A stretch of 59,174 bases of DNA, from positions 1-59,174 of the forward strand of contig CALIZF010000033.1 in NCBI GenBank assembly GCA_938028765.1, read 5' to 3'. Both the position numbers and the translations under genes were made by a program. Source of the stretch: an uncultured Paracoccaceae bacterium. GTDB taxonomy: Bacteria; Pseudomonadota; Alphaproteobacteria; Rhodobacterales; Rhodobacteraceae. This document shows, piece by piece, positions 1 through 8,775 of the stretch; within the stretch, counting starts at the first letter, position 1; every line of letters starts with the position of its first letter. The notes beneath the pieces are model-generated. The model saw only the letters and a list, made by a program, of their open reading frames with translations, had not been told where the DNA came from and did no database searches.

Positions 1-331
1 AGATCCCCTGGATGCAGGCCGCCCGGATCACCGCGGTCAGCGCCTTTTCCGCCATCCGGCGCGGCTCGAGGAAGCCCGGAAAATAGCTGCCCTCGCGCAG
101 CTTCGGGATGCGCAGCTCGACCGTGCCGGCCCGGGTCTCCCAGGCCCGGTCGCGGTCGCCGTTGCGCTGCACCAGGCGCTCGGCGCCCTTCTCGCCGCAG
201 GTCGCGCCGGTGAGCCCGCCGACCTCCATCCCCATCGGCCGCTCGGCCGCGAAGCCGATCATGTCGCGCAGCACATCCGCGTCAGGGGTCTTCTCGACCA
301 TGCTGCGCCGGGTCATCACCTCGTCGGTCAT
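1..331 (-). CDS. IS256-family transposase, N-terminal part (cut by window edge)
   Basis: An open frame runs leftward from an ATG at 329-331 to the window edge without a stop, giving the first 110 residues. The sequence matches the start of mutator/IS256-type transposases: [19 protein letters not shown] near the N terminus, then [19 protein letters not shown] and [20 protein letters not shown]. These precede the catalytic DDE region, which would lie outside the window. The product would catalyse cut-and-paste or copy-out transposition of its element. Several positions that I remember as conserved differ (for example P, C and D where L, Y and Y are usual), so the copy may be divergent or decaying. 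I did not identify the terminal inverted repeat in 332-560. Confidence 0.85.
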   Translation of the reverse strand, partial: MTDEVMTRRSMVEKTPDADVLRDMIGFAAERPMGMEVGGLTGATCGEKGAERLVQRNGDRDRAWETRAGTVELRIPKLREGSYFPGFLEPRRMAEKALTAVIRAACIQGI

Positions 332-569
332 CGGGGCTCTCCGGTCCAGGTTGGCATTCGCACCCCGACCCTGCCGGAGAACCGCCGATGACCACCCGCG
401 CCGCCGCCCGCCCGCCACGGCGCCATCCGAAAGCCCGCGCGCGGGCGGCAACGCTACCGGCGAGCTACACCACCACCGGGGACACGACCGCCACGGGGGC
501 GCCGGGGGGCAACGACGACTGCCGCACGGCCCGGCCGCGGCTTGCTGCGGCGGATGGTCACCATGACGG
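332..569. other. Gene-free stretch between IS element and catabolic operon
   Basis: No convincing gene is seen between the transposase start and the operator/promoter at 570. Short open frames here have the arginine/alanine-rich composition of non-coding GC-rich DNA. The outer end of the insertion sequence should lie in this stretch, but I could not define it. Confidence 0.5.
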
Positions 570-599
570 TTGACAACAAACTAATGTTTGGTCGAATCT
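570..599 (+). promoter_or_regulatory. Operon promoter with TetR-type operator (site 1)
   Basis: A perfect TTGACA (-35) lies at 570-575. It is followed immediately by the inverted repeat AACAAAC-TAAT-GTTTGGT at 575-592. The expected -10 position (593-599) is poor. The same repeat occurs at 17654-17671 beside the TetR gene, so a repressor bound here would cover the -35/-10 spacer of the 680-11131 operon. The CAAAC-N4-GTTTG core resembles the published box of PsrA/FadR-like TetR regulators. Repressor identity is inferred. Confidence 0.6.
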
Positions 600-679
600 G
601 ACCGCGGAGGAGGACGGCCAGCCCCTTTGCGCCATGGCGACCGGGCGCCGGCGGGCAGGCCGATGCCGGGAGCAACCGG

Positions 680-1483
680 ATGCCGGAATTGTCCAGCCTG
701 CCTGCGGCCGACGCCGCGGCGCTTGCCGCGGTTGCACAGGCGCTGACTGCCGCGGCGACAGCGGGCCGGCCGCTGCCCGCGCCCTTGCGCGATGGCGCTG
801 GCCGGCCGCTGGACGTCGCTGCGGCCTCGGCGGTTCAGGCGCAGGCGCTGGCGTTGCGGCTGGCTCTGGGGGCGCGTCTGGTCGGATGGAAGGTCGGCGC
901 AACCGATCCTGCGCTGCGGGCACGCCTGGGACTGGCGGCGCCGGTCCACGGGCCGCTCTTCGCGGATGCTGCGCTAGGAGACCGCGCCGTCGTGCCTTCC
1001 GGCCGGCTGATCGCGCCGGTGGCCGAGGTCGAGGTGGCGGCCGTCCTGGCCGCGCCGCTGCCGGCCGGCACCGGGCTAGAAGCGGCGCGAGCGGCGGTGC
1101 GCTGGCGTGCGGCGCTGGAACTGGCGGATTTCCGCACCGCGCCCCTGCCGCCCTCGGGACCGGACCTGATCGCGGACCTCGGAGGGGCGGGTCTGTTCGC
1201 GCTGGCACAGGGCGACGGGCTGCCTGCGGCGGACATCGACCTGGCCGGGGCCGAGGCGGTGCTGATGATCGACGGCGCGCTGCGGGCAGGCGGCGCAGCC
1301 GAAGGCGCCGGGGCCGATCCCCTGGCGCAGGTGCTGGCGCTGACAGCCGCGCGGGGCGGGCTGGCCGCCGGGACGATCGTTCTGACGGGGTCGGTCGGGG
1401 CGGCCGTCCCGGTTCGGCCGGGCGCGTCGATCCTGGCCGCGGTGGCCGGCCTCGGCCGGGTCGCGGTGAGGCTTTCGGGATGA
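680..1483 (+). CDS. 2-oxopent-4-enoate hydratase-like protein (MhpD/FAH superfamily)
   Basis: This 267-residue protein resembles 2-keto-4-pentenoate hydratases, which add water to 2-hydroxypenta-2,4-dienoate or a relative to give 4-hydroxy-2-oxo acids in meta-cleavage-type pathways. It has the family's GWKVGATDP motif near residue 70, the AEVEVA acidic metal-binding segment near residue 115 and a C-terminal VLTGSVG segment. The ATG at 680 is preceded by GGGAG at a good distance. It is the first gene of a tightly packed operon and overlaps the next start by 4 nt (ATGA). An RraA-like aldolase lies downstream in the same operon, so a hydratase-aldolase pair is plausible. The true substrate cannot be told from sequence; oxalocrotonate decarboxylases belong to the same family. 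Confidence 0.85.
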   Translation: MPELSSLPAADAAALAAVAQALTAAATAGRPLPAPLRDGAGRPLDVAAASAVQAQALALRLALGARLVGWKVGATDPALRARLGLAAPVHGPLFADAALGDRAVVPSGRLIAPVAEVEVAAVLAAPLPAGTGLEAARAAVRWRAALELADFRTAPLPPSGPDLIADLGGAGLFALAQGDGLPAADIDLAGAEAVLMIDGALRAGGAAEGAGADPLAQVLALTAARGGLAAGTIVLTGSVGAAVPVRPGASILAAVAGLGRVAVRLSG

Positions 1484-2478
1484 TCGCGCCCAGCGCCTGG
1501 CCCACCCGGATTGCCGTTGTCGGCGCAGGGTCGATGGGGTCGATGTTCGGCGCGTTCCTCGCCCGTGGCGGGGCGAAGGTCTGGCTGGTCGATCCGAACG
1601 CCGTGCACATGGCCGCGGTCGCCGCGCGCGGCCTGACCTTGCGCCACGGCGGGCGGTCGGCGCGGGTGGCGCTGCACGCCACCACCGATCCGACCGTGCC
1701 GGGGCCGGTCGATCTGATCCTGTTCCTTACCAAGGCCGACCGGACCGCCGCCGCCGCCGCCGCGGCCTTGCCGCTGGCGGGGGCGGGCACGGCGGCGCTG
1801 ACGCTACAGAACGGGCTGGGAAATGCTGAGTCGATCATGGCCGCGCTGCCCCGGGTGCCGGTGATCGGAGGCGTCACCGGAATCGGGGCCGACCTCGTTG
1901 CGCCCGGCATAATCGACCTTTCGGACAGCGCCGCGACCGGCGGCGGCTGCACCTGGATCGGCGCCTGGCCGGGCGGCGGGGCGACCGAGGCGCAGGTCGG
2001 CGCGGTCGCAGACCGGCTGCGGGCGGGGGGCGTGACCGTCTCGGTCGAGGCAGACATTGCGGCCAGGGTTTGGACCAAGCTTGCCATGGCCGCCGGCATG
2101 GCGGCGCTGACCGCCATCGCGCGGTTGCGGATAGACGCCGTTCTCGAGACACCCGACGGTGTTGCGCTGCTTGACGCGGTGATCGCAGAAACCGCCACGG
2201 TCGCGCGGGCGCGCGGCGTGGCGCTGGACGGCGCGGCGGTGCGCGACGCCGCCTTCGCCACGTTCCGCGCCGCCGGAGCGCATGTCACCTCGATGGCGGC
2301 CGACATTCTGGCCGGCCGGCAGACCGAGGTGGCCGCCCTGAACCTCGCCGTGGCGCGCGAGGCGATGGCAGCAGGCCTTGCTGCGCCGGTGAACGAGACT
2401 GTGGGGCGTCTGGTCCGGCTGCTCGAGGCGACGCGCGGCCGGCGCCTGACCCGCGCCGGGGAGGGCGGACATGGCTGA
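1480..2478 (+). CDS. Ketopantoate reductase-like oxidoreductase (PanE/ApbA family)
   Basis: This 332-residue protein has an N-terminal Rossmann motif (VVGAGSMGSMFGAFLARGG, about residues 13-31), the TLQNGLGN segment of the family and a helical C-terminal domain with a conserved KLAMAAG-type lysine region. Family members reduce 2-oxo acids such as ketopantoate with NADPH. The start was set at ATG 1480, which overlaps the hydratase stop (ATGA); the frame is open further upstream only as a shadow of that gene. Its place inside a catabolic operon argues against a role in pantothenate synthesis and for a 2-oxo/2-hydroxy acid step. A second family member lies at 18309-19241 in the same putative regulon. 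Confidence 0.8.
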   Translation: MIAPSAWPTRIAVVGAGSMGSMFGAFLARGGAKVWLVDPNAVHMAAVAARGLTLRHGGRSARVALHATTDPTVPGPVDLILFLTKADRTAAAAAAALPLAGAGTAALTLQNGLGNAESIMAALPRVPVIGGVTGIGADLVAPGIIDLSDSAATGGGCTWIGAWPGGGATEAQVGAVADRLRAGGVTVSVEADIAARVWTKLAMAAGMAALTAIARLRIDAVLETPDGVALLDAVIAETATVARARGVALDGAAVRDAAFATFRAAGAHVTSMAADILAGRQTEVAALNLAVAREAMAAGLAAPVNETVGRLVRLLEATRGRRLTRAGEGGHG

Positions 2479-3349
2479 CGTCGTGAACATGATCCTGTCG
2501 GGCCTTGTCGTGGGCAGCGTCTATGCGCTGGTCGGTCTCGGCTACAACGTGGTCTATGGGGCAACGCGGGTGTTCAACCTCGCGCAGGGCGACTTCCTGA
2601 TGCTGGGGATGATGCTGGCCCTCGGCCTCTACGGCACGGCGGCGCTACCCTTTCCGGTAGCGCTGGTGCTGGTGCTGGTCATCGTCGGTGCGGTCGGGGC
2701 GGTGCAGCAGCTGGTCGCCGTGCGGCCGCTGGGCCGGGCGCAGGGTGCGCTCGGCTGGGTGCTGACGACGCTCGCCTTCGGCATCATCCTGCGCGGCATC
2801 GCCGAGATCGTCTGGGGGACCGAGCCGTTGCGCTTCCCCGACCTTCTTCCGACTGCGCCGAGCTTCATCGCGGGGGTCCGCCTCGTGCCGCAGGAGATCG
2901 CCATCGTCGCGTTGACGCTGGCGGTCGCGGCGGCGCTGGACCGGTTCTATCGCGGGACGATGACGGGCAAGGCGCTACGGGCCATGGCGCAAGACCCCGA
3001 CGCAGCCGCGTTGCGCGGCGTGCCGGTCGCGCGGATGAACCTGCTGGCCTTCGGCCTCGGTGCGGCAGTGGCCGCCCTCGGCGGTATCATGATCGCGCCG
3101 GTGTCCTTCGCCTACGTCTATGTGGGCACGCTCTACACCTTCAAGGGCTTCATCGCCGTGGCCATTGGCGGCATCGGCGACAACCGAGGCGCGATCCTCG
3201 GCGGGCTGTCGCTGGGGCTCGTCGAGGTGATCGGGGCGCAGGTGGCCGGGGCGGGCTACCGAAATGCGATCGCGCTGGTGTTCCTGCTGGTGGTGCTGCT
3301 CGCCTTTCCGCGCGGGCTGTTCGGCACCGCGCAAGTGCGCCAGGTCTAG
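2471..3349 (+). CDS. livH: Branched-chain-type ABC transporter permease LivH
   Basis: This 292-residue, highly hydrophobic protein of the LivH family forms one half of the membrane channel of a HAAT-type ABC importer. It opens with the typical ILSGLVVGSVYALVGLGYN segment and carries several further membrane helices. A conserved GKALRAMAQDPDAAALRGV loop near residue 170 is the ATPase-coupling region. The start lies within the end of the preceding gene (8-nt overlap), indicating translational coupling. Together with the following LivM-LivG fusion, LivF and the binding protein at 6944 it makes one complete importer. Such systems carry amino acids, but also aromatic and other carboxylates, which fits this catabolic context. 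Confidence 0.92.
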   Translation: MADVVNMILSGLVVGSVYALVGLGYNVVYGATRVFNLAQGDFLMLGMMLALGLYGTAALPFPVALVLVLVIVGAVGAVQQLVAVRPLGRAQGALGWVLTTLAFGIILRGIAEIVWGTEPLRFPDLLPTAPSFIAGVRLVPQEIAIVALTLAVAAALDRFYRGTMTGKALRAMAQDPDAAALRGVPVARMNLLAFGLGAAVAALGGIMIAPVSFAYVYVGTLYTFKGFIAVAIGGIGDNRGAILGGLSLGLVEVIGAQVAGAGYRNAIALVFLLVVLLAFPRGLFGTAQVRQV

Positions 3350-3362
3350 GGAGGGAAGGCGG

Positions 3363-5165
3363 TTGCACCGGATCCTTGCGCACCTGCCAGTGGCGCTATC
3401 GCTTCTTGCCCTTGCGGTGCTGCTGGCGCTGCCGGCCTTCGCCAACCGCTATTACCTCTACCTTGTCGAGATCGTGCTGACGTTCGGCTGCGCGGCTCTG
3501 GGGCTGAACCTCCTGACCGGGCACGCGCGGCTTTTGTCGGCGGGGCAGGCCGGGGTGCTGGCGGCCTCTGCCTATACCGTCACCATCCTGATGACACAGT
3601 TCGGGTGGAGCTTCTGGACCGCCGCCCCGGCGGGCATCGCCATGGCCGGGGCGATCGGCCTGCTGCTTGGCGTGCCGTCGCTGCGGCTGAGCCAGTTCTA
3701 CCTCGCGATGGTGACGCTCGGCTTTGCCATCGTGGTCGAGGACCTGCTGCTCGAATGGGCGGGGCTGACGGGCGGCTTCTCGGGCATCTGGGGGATCCCG
3801 GCGCCGGTGCTGTTCGACCAGCGGCTGCGGGGCGTGTGGCTTTACTATTTCGTCCTCGTGGTAACGCTGGCCGTGCTGTGGATGACCTGGAACATCGGGC
3901 GCAGCCGCTGGGGCCGCAGCTTCCGGCTGATCGGGGAAAGCGATGTCGCCGCCTCCTCGCTCGGTCTGTCGCCGTTCCGCATCCGGCTTTACGCCTTCCT
4001 TGCGTGCTCGCTCTTCGCCGGCGCGGGGGGCGTCCTCTACCCTTTCGTCGCGGGATCGGTCAGCCCCTTCGTATTCAACCTGCAGGTGGCGCTATCGCTG
4101 ATCCTTGCCGTGGTGCTTGGCGGTATGGGCACCGTGATCGGGCCGCTGATCGGGGCCGCGATCCTGTTCGTGCTGCCAGAGCTGATGCAGGGATTCCGGT
4201 CGGTGGCGACGATCGTCACTTGGTCGGTGTTCGTGGCGCTGCTGATCGTCGCGCCGATGGGCATCGCTGGCGCCTTCGGCCTATGGCGGGCGCGGCGGCT
4301 GGCGGCGGCGGCGCCGGTTGCGCCGCCGGTGCCGCCGCCGCCCGCCCCGGTCCTGCACACGGGCGCGCGGGCCGCCGCCGTTGCGCCCGCGGCCGGGCCG
4401 GTGCTGGAGGTCGCGGGGGCGGTCAAGCATTTCGGCGGCGTCCGGGCGGTGGACGGGGTGGATCTGTCGGTCGCCGAAGGGGCCATCCACGTCGTCATCG
4501 GCCCGAACGGGTCGGGCAAGACGACGCTTCTGAACCTGATCACCGGGTTTTACCCGGCCGATGCCGGCCGGTTCGCGCTGGTCGGGCAGCCGGTCGACGG
4601 CCTGGCTGCCCATGCGATCGCGCGGGCCGGCCTCGTGCGGACGTTCCAGACGCCCAGGTTCGCCTCGGGCCTGACGGCGATGGAGAATGTCGGTCTGGGC
4701 GGGCAGGTGTTCGCGCGGTCCTCGATGCTGGCCGCCACGCTGTCGCTGCCCACGGCTCGGGCGGACGAGGCGCGGCTGGCGGCGCGCGCGCGCGACCTGA
4801 TCGCCTTCGCCGGCCTCTGGGACGTGCGCGACCGCCCCGCAGGCGCCCTGCCGCACGGCCAGCTTCGGCTGATGGAGATCGCCCGCGCGCTGATGCTGGA
4901 ACCGCGGGTGCTGCTGCTCGACGAGCCCGCGGCGGGCCTGTCGCCGGCCGAGATCGACCACATCGAGGCGCTGCTGCGCGCGGTGCGCGCGGAAGGTGTG
5001 ACGATCCTTCTGGTCGAGCACAACATGCGGCTTGTCATGCGGGTGGCCGAACGGCTGACGGTGCTTGACCGCGGGCAGGTGATCGCCGACGGCCTGCCGG
5101 CCGCGGTGCGCAGCGACCCTTCGGTGATCCGCGCCTACCTCGGCACCGATGAGGCGGCGGCATGA
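3363..5165 (+). CDS. LivM-LivG fusion: ABC permease joined to ATPase
   Basis: One 600-residue chain holds a LivM-type permease (about residues 1-310, multiple membrane helices, RLIGESDVAASSLGLSPFR coupling loop) and a LivG-type ATPase (about 350-600). They are joined by an alanine/proline-rich linker. The ATPase half shows Walker A GPNGSGKTT, Walker B LLLDEPAAGLSP and the switch histidine in LLVEH. The Q-loop and signature region read QTPRF and LPHGQLRLMEIARAL, as in LivG. I chose TTG at 3363 because GGGAGGGAAGG sits just upstream and the frame before it is only the preceding gene read out of frame. LivM-LivG fusions are known in alphaproteobacteria. It overlaps livF by 4 nt. Confidence 0.92.
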   Translation: MHRILAHLPVALSLLALAVLLALPAFANRYYLYLVEIVLTFGCAALGLNLLTGHARLLSAGQAGVLAASAYTVTILMTQFGWSFWTAAPAGIAMAGAIGLLLGVPSLRLSQFYLAMVTLGFAIVVEDLLLEWAGLTGGFSGIWGIPAPVLFDQRLRGVWLYYFVLVVTLAVLWMTWNIGRSRWGRSFRLIGESDVAASSLGLSPFRIRLYAFLACSLFAGAGGVLYPFVAGSVSPFVFNLQVALSLILAVVLGGMGTVIGPLIGAAILFVLPELMQGFRSVATIVTWSVFVALLIVAPMGIAGAFGLWRARRLAAAAPVAPPVPPPPAPVLHTGARAAAVAPAAGPVLEVAGAVKHFGGVRAVDGVDLSVAEGAIHVVIGPNGSGKTTLLNLITGFYPADAGRFALVGQPVDGLAAHAIARAGLVRTFQTPRFASGLTAMENVGLGGQVFARSSMLAATLSLPTARADEARLAARARDLIAFAGLWDVRDRPAGALPHGQLRLMEIARALMLEPRVLLLDEPAAGLSPAEIDHIEALLRAVRAEGVTILLVEHNMRLVMRVAERLTVLDRGQVIADGLPAAVRSDPSVIRAYLGTDEAAA

Positions 5166-5878
5166 CCCTGCTGGCTGTCACCAACCTGTCTGTCGCCTAC
5201 GGCGCCGTCCGGGCGGTCGAGGATGTGACGCTGACTGTGGGCCGGGGCGAGATCGTGCTGCTGCTCGGCCCGAACGGTGCGGGGAAAAGCACGATCGTGC
5301 GCACGATCTCGGGCCTCAACCGGCCGGCGGCCGGGTCGGTCACGTTCGACGGCGCCCGGATCGACCGGCTGGCTCCGCACCAGATCGTCGCGCGCGGCAT
5401 TGCCCTGGTGGCCGAGGGCAAGCGGCTGTTCCCGGAACTGACGGTCGAGGAGAACCTCGATCTGGGCGCTTTCGTCCACCGCCGCGATAGCGCCGGTATC
5501 GCGCAGGACCGCGACCTGGCCTATGCCCGCTTTCCGATCCTGGCCGAGAAGCGGCGCGACCCTGCCGCAACCCTGTCGGGCGGGCAGCAGCAGATGCTGG
5601 CGCTGGCCCAGGCGTTGATGAGCAGGCCGCGGCTTCTGATGCTGGACGAGCCGAGCCTCGGCCTCGCGCCGCTGATCGTGGCCGGGATCTTTGCGATCGT
5701 GCGGCAGGTGGCGGCCGAGGGCTGCACCATCCTGCTGGTCGAGCAGATGGCGGCGCAGGCGCTGCGCATCGCCGACCGGGGATATGTGCTGTCCACGGGC
5801 CGGGTGGTGATGGAAGGCACGGGGGCGGCGCTGCGCGCCGATTCCGCGCTTGGCGACGTCTATTTCGGATCGGTCTGA
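5162..5878 (+). CDS. livF: Branched-chain-type ABC transporter ATPase LivF
   Basis: This 238-residue ATPase is the second nucleotide-binding subunit of the importer. It has Walker A GPNGAGKS near residue 38, the ABC signature LSGGQQQM near residue 140, Walker B LLMLDEPSLGLAP and the switch motif ILLVEQ (glutamine in place of histidine, usual for LivF). The length is normal for the family. The start overlaps the stop of the LivM-LivG fusion (ATGA), so the two ATPase domains are made together. It acts on the cytoplasmic face and drives import of a ligand delivered by the binding protein encoded at 6944-8140. Confidence 0.93.
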   Translation: MTLLAVTNLSVAYGAVRAVEDVTLTVGRGEIVLLLGPNGAGKSTIVRTISGLNRPAAGSVTFDGARIDRLAPHQIVARGIALVAEGKRLFPELTVEENLDLGAFVHRRDSAGIAQDRDLAYARFPILAEKRRDPAATLSGGQQQMLALAQALMSRPRLLMLDEPSLGLAPLIVAGIFAIVRQVAAEGCTILLVEQMAAQALRIADRGYVLSTGRVVMEGTGAALRADSALGDVYFGSV

Positions 5879-5889
5879 GGGAGGGGAAC

Positions 5890-6927
5890 ATGAAGGCCTG
5901 GCGGGTTCACGGCTTCAACGACATGCGGCTGGAAACCCTGCCCGATCCGGTGCCCCGGCCGGGCTGGGTGGTTATCCGGGTCAGGGTCGTCCAGCCTTCG
6001 ATCACCGAGACCCTGCTCTTCATGGGGCACGAGACCTATCACCGCTCGACCGTGGTCGAGGCGCTTGCGAAGGGCCCCGCGCAGCTTTTCGGGCACGAGT
6101 TCGCAGGCGAGGTGGTCGCGGTCGGACCGGGGGTGGACACGCTGAAGCCGGGCGACCGGGTGACGACCAGGGCAATCGGCAAGGACGGCGTGGTGGGTTT
6201 CCACTATCCCGGCTGTTTCGCCGAATACGCGGCCGTGCCGGCCGACATCCTGGTGACGGTGCCGGACCATGTGACAGACAGCGAGGCGGCCGCGATCCAG
6301 CCGCTGACCGATGCCGTCGCCGGCGTGCACGCGGCCGGCATCCGCCTCGGCGAGACGGTGGTGGTGATCGGTCAGGGTGCGATGGGGCTGTCGTGCCTTC
6401 AGACCGCGAAGGCGGCGGGGGCGGGGCTGACAGTTGCCATCGACGTGGCCCCCCATGTCCTCGACATCGCCCGCAGCCTCGGCGCGGATATGACAATCGA
6501 CGCCCGCGATACCGACCCGGTCGCGGCGGTGCGGGAGCTGACGGGCGGCGCGGGCGCCGACGTTGTGTTCGAGACCGCCGGCGGTCCTCCCGACCAGGGG
6601 CTGGCGGGGGTCAGGACGCTGAACGAGGCGGCCGAGATGGCCTGCGACTACGGGCGCATCATCGGCATCGCCCTTTACGGCGAGGCGACCGTCCTGCCCT
6701 ATGCCGCCTTCCGCCACCGCAGCCTGCGCTACGTCTTTCCGTCGATCCTCGACGACCGGCTGATGCGCACCACGGTTGACCTCGTCGCATCGGGGCGGGT
6801 GAAGCTGTCGCCCCTGATCACGCGCGTGCTCGACGGGATCGAGCGCGTGCCCGAAGCCTTCGCGCTGACCGCGCGCAAGAATTACCACAAGCTTATCAAT
6901 CCGGCCCAGGTCCGCATCACGGCCTGA
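5890..6927 (+). CDS. MDR-family dehydrogenase (zinc-alcohol-dehydrogenase-like)
   Basis: This 345-residue medium-chain dehydrogenase/reductase has the GHEFAGEVVAVGPGV segment near residue 70, KPGDRV, and a nucleotide-binding VVIGQGAMGLSCLQ motif near residue 155. It resembles threonine/sorbitol-type dehydrogenases. The usual catalytic CGTD motif is not evident in the N-terminal part and the four-cysteine structural zinc lobe is absent, so zinc dependence is uncertain. A strong GGGAGGGG ribosome-binding site precedes ATG 5890. It sits inside the importer operon between livF and the binding-protein gene, so it probably oxidises or reduces the imported compound or a downstream alcohol or ketone. 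Confidence 0.82.
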   Translation: MKAWRVHGFNDMRLETLPDPVPRPGWVVIRVRVVQPSITETLLFMGHETYHRSTVVEALAKGPAQLFGHEFAGEVVAVGPGVDTLKPGDRVTTRAIGKDGVVGFHYPGCFAEYAAVPADILVTVPDHVTDSEAAAIQPLTDAVAGVHAAGIRLGETVVVIGQGAMGLSCLQTAKAAGAGLTVAIDVAPHVLDIARSLGADMTIDARDTDPVAAVRELTGGAGADVVFETAGGPPDQGLAGVRTLNEAAEMACDYGRIIGIALYGEATVLPYAAFRHRSLRYVFPSILDDRLMRTTVDLVASGRVKLSPLITRVLDGIERVPEAFALTARKNYHKLINPAQVRITA

Positions 6928-6943
6928 ACAGGGAGGAACGGCC

Positions 6944-8140
6944 ATGACGCACGATCCGACGACCACCACCACCCGCCGCGCGGCGATGGCGCTGCTCGGT
7001 GGGGCCGTAGCCGCCGCCGCGCTGCCCGCGCCCGCAGTCGCGCAGGGCGAACCGATCAAGCTCGGCTTCATGTCGGGCTTCACCGGGCCGGGGCGCACCA
7101 TCGCCGAGCGCACGCTGCAGGGCGTGCAGCTTGCGGTGGACGAGTTCAACGCCGCGGGCGGCGTCCTCGGGCGCCAAATCGAGCTTCTGGTGCGCGACGA
7201 CGAAAGCAATCCCAGTCGCGCCGTGACGCTGGCGCGGGAACTCGTTGACCGCGAGCGCATTGACGCAATGGTCGGGCCGACGCTGACCGGCACCGCGGTG
7301 GCGACCACGCCGGTGTTCACCGAGGCGAAGGTGCTGCAGCTGATCTCGGGCACCGGGGTGCCGCTGGACGTGGACCAGTATCCTTACGTGTTCCGCACCG
7401 CCTTCGGCACACGCGAACAGGCGGCGGTGATGGTCAAGTATGCCGACGAGAACCTGAAGCTCGAAAAGCTGGGCCTCGTGGGCGATTCGACGCCGCTCGG
7501 GCGCAACGGGGCGGCCGACATCCAGAAGGCGCTGGAGGGGCGGCGGCTGAAGCTTGCGGGCTCCGAGTTCTTCAACACTGGCGACCTCGACATGACGCCG
7601 CAGCTGACGCGGCTGCGGGATGCGGGGGCGGGGGCGTTCTCGCTTTACGCCGTCGGGGCGGATCTGGCGAATTGCCTGCGGTCGCGGCGCAACATGGGCT
7701 GGGATGCGCCGGTCCTCGGGCACATCGCGCTGTCGCTGAAGGGGGTGATCGACCTGATCGGGCCGGAACTGGCGGGCGGCGTGACTGCAGTGATGATGAA
7801 GGCCTTCGCTGCCGGCCCCGACGGCGTGCTGCCCGAGCGCACGGTGCGCTTCCGCGAGGCGCTGGTGGCGAAGTTCGGCAGCCTGAACGACACGATCTAC
7901 CTGCAGGCGGTCTATTATGACCCGGTTGTGGTCTTCCGCCACGCCGCCGAGGCTGCCGGCAGCCTCGATGCCGACGCGATGCGCGCGGCGCTGGAAGGGA
8001 CGACGGGCCTCGACGTGACGCAGGGCCGGCTGCGGTTCAGCCCCGCCGACCATTCGGGCTTTGGGGTGGAGGAGATGACGCTGGTCGACATCACGACGCT
8101 GGAAAACGGCACCTTCCGCAAGGCGCCGGACGCGCCGTGA
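6944..8140 (+). CDS. ABC transporter substrate-binding protein, LivK/type I periplasmic-binding family
   Basis: This 398-residue protein carries a twin-arginine-like leader (TRRAAMALLGG, cleavage probably after AVAQ near residue 36). A type I periplasmic-binding fold follows, beginning IKLGFMSGFTGPGRTIAERT, with the family segments AVDEFNAAGG and LVRDDESNPSRAV. It would be the periplasmic receptor that selects the ligand for the LivH/LivMG/LivF importer encoded upstream. A GGGAGGAA site precedes ATG 6944. The ligand cannot be read from sequence; relatives bind branched-chain amino acids, amides and aromatic acids. The stop overlaps the next gene's GTG start (GTGA). Confidence 0.9.
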   Translation: MTHDPTTTTTRRAAMALLGGAVAAAALPAPAVAQGEPIKLGFMSGFTGPGRTIAERTLQGVQLAVDEFNAAGGVLGRQIELLVRDDESNPSRAVTLARELVDRERIDAMVGPTLTGTAVATTPVFTEAKVLQLISGTGVPLDVDQYPYVFRTAFGTREQAAVMVKYADENLKLEKLGLVGDSTPLGRNGAADIQKALEGRRLKLAGSEFFNTGDLDMTPQLTRLRDAGAGAFSLYAVGADLANCLRSRRNMGWDAPVLGHIALSLKGVIDLIGPELAGGVTAVMMKAFAAGPDGVLPERTVRFREALVAKFGSLNDTIYLQAVYYDPVVVFRHAAEAAGSLDADAMRAALEGTTGLDVTQGRLRFSPADHSGFGVEEMTLVDITTLENGTFRKAPDAP

Positions 8141-8775
8141 CCGGGGCGCTGGTCGCGCGGCTTGCCGCGATCGAAACGGCGCATCTGGCCGATGCAATGC
8201 GGCGCGAGGGCGTCCTACCGCCGGACCTGCGTCCGGTCGTGCCGGGCGCGCGGATGGCCGGGGTCGCCCGAACGGCCGAGGCGGCGCCGGCCGACGCCGA
8301 TTCTGTGCTGCTGTCGGTTCTGACGGCGGCGCCGGGCGAGGTGGTGGTGATCGCATGCGGCAACCTGCGCGACCACGCGATGATCGGCGATCTCGTCGCG
8401 GCCGAGGCCCGGCGGCGTGGGATTGCCGGGATCGTCGTCGATGCGATGGCCCGCGACACCGCGCGGTTGCGGGCGATCGGGCTGCCCGTCTACGCGCTCG
8501 GCGCAACGCCGCGGCCGGGGCGGCACGGCACGCCCGGCCGATTCCAGGTGCCGGTGACTCTTGGCGGCGTTACCGTGCATCCAGGCGACCTGATCGCGGG
8601 CGACGACGACGGTGTGATCGCGATCCCGGCCGCGCGAGCCGAGGCGGTGATCGCCGAGGCGGAGGGCATCGCCGCGGCCGACATCGCGCGGGGCGCGGCG
8701 GTTCTCGGCGGCATGCCGCTGATGGACGTGCCGGGCTTTGCCGCCTACATCGCGCGGTTCGGAAGCCGGCGATGA
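8137..8775 (+). CDS. RraA-like / 4-hydroxy-4-methyl-2-oxoglutarate-type aldolase family protein
   Basis: This 212-residue protein belongs to the RraA/HMG-aldolase fold. The IGDLVAAEARRRGIAG segment followed by VVDAMARD matches the family's divalent-metal and substrate site, with the Arg-Asp pair seen in class II pyruvate aldolases. The C-terminal HPGDLIAGDDDGVIAIP motif is also diagnostic. The GTG start at 8137 overlaps the binding-protein stop (GTGA). Members either inhibit RNase E or cleave 4-hydroxy-2-oxo acids to pyruvate. The operon context, with a 2-oxopentenoate hydratase-like enzyme, favours an aldolase or decarboxylase role. The substrate is not determined. Confidence 0.8.
   Translation: MTGALVARLAAIETAHLADAMRREGVLPPDLRPVVPGARMAGVARTAEAAPADADSVLLSVLTAAPGEVVVIACGNLRDHAMIGDLVAAEARRRGIAGIVVDAMARDTARLRAIGLPVYALGATPRPGRHGTPGRFQVPVTLGGVTVHPGDLIAGDDDGVIAIPAARAEAVIAEAEGIAAADIARGAAVLGGMPLMDVPGFAAYIARFGSRR

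Noticed and set aside
388-573. Short plus-strand frame between the insertion element and the first operon
   Set aside because: Low-complexity basic sequence, no ribosome-binding site, and it runs into the promoter/operator.
558-2564. 668-codon open frame on the minus strand opposite the hydratase and PanE-like genes
   Set aside because: Arginine/proline/alanine-rich shadow of real genes in GC-rich DNA; no motif and no ribosome-binding site.
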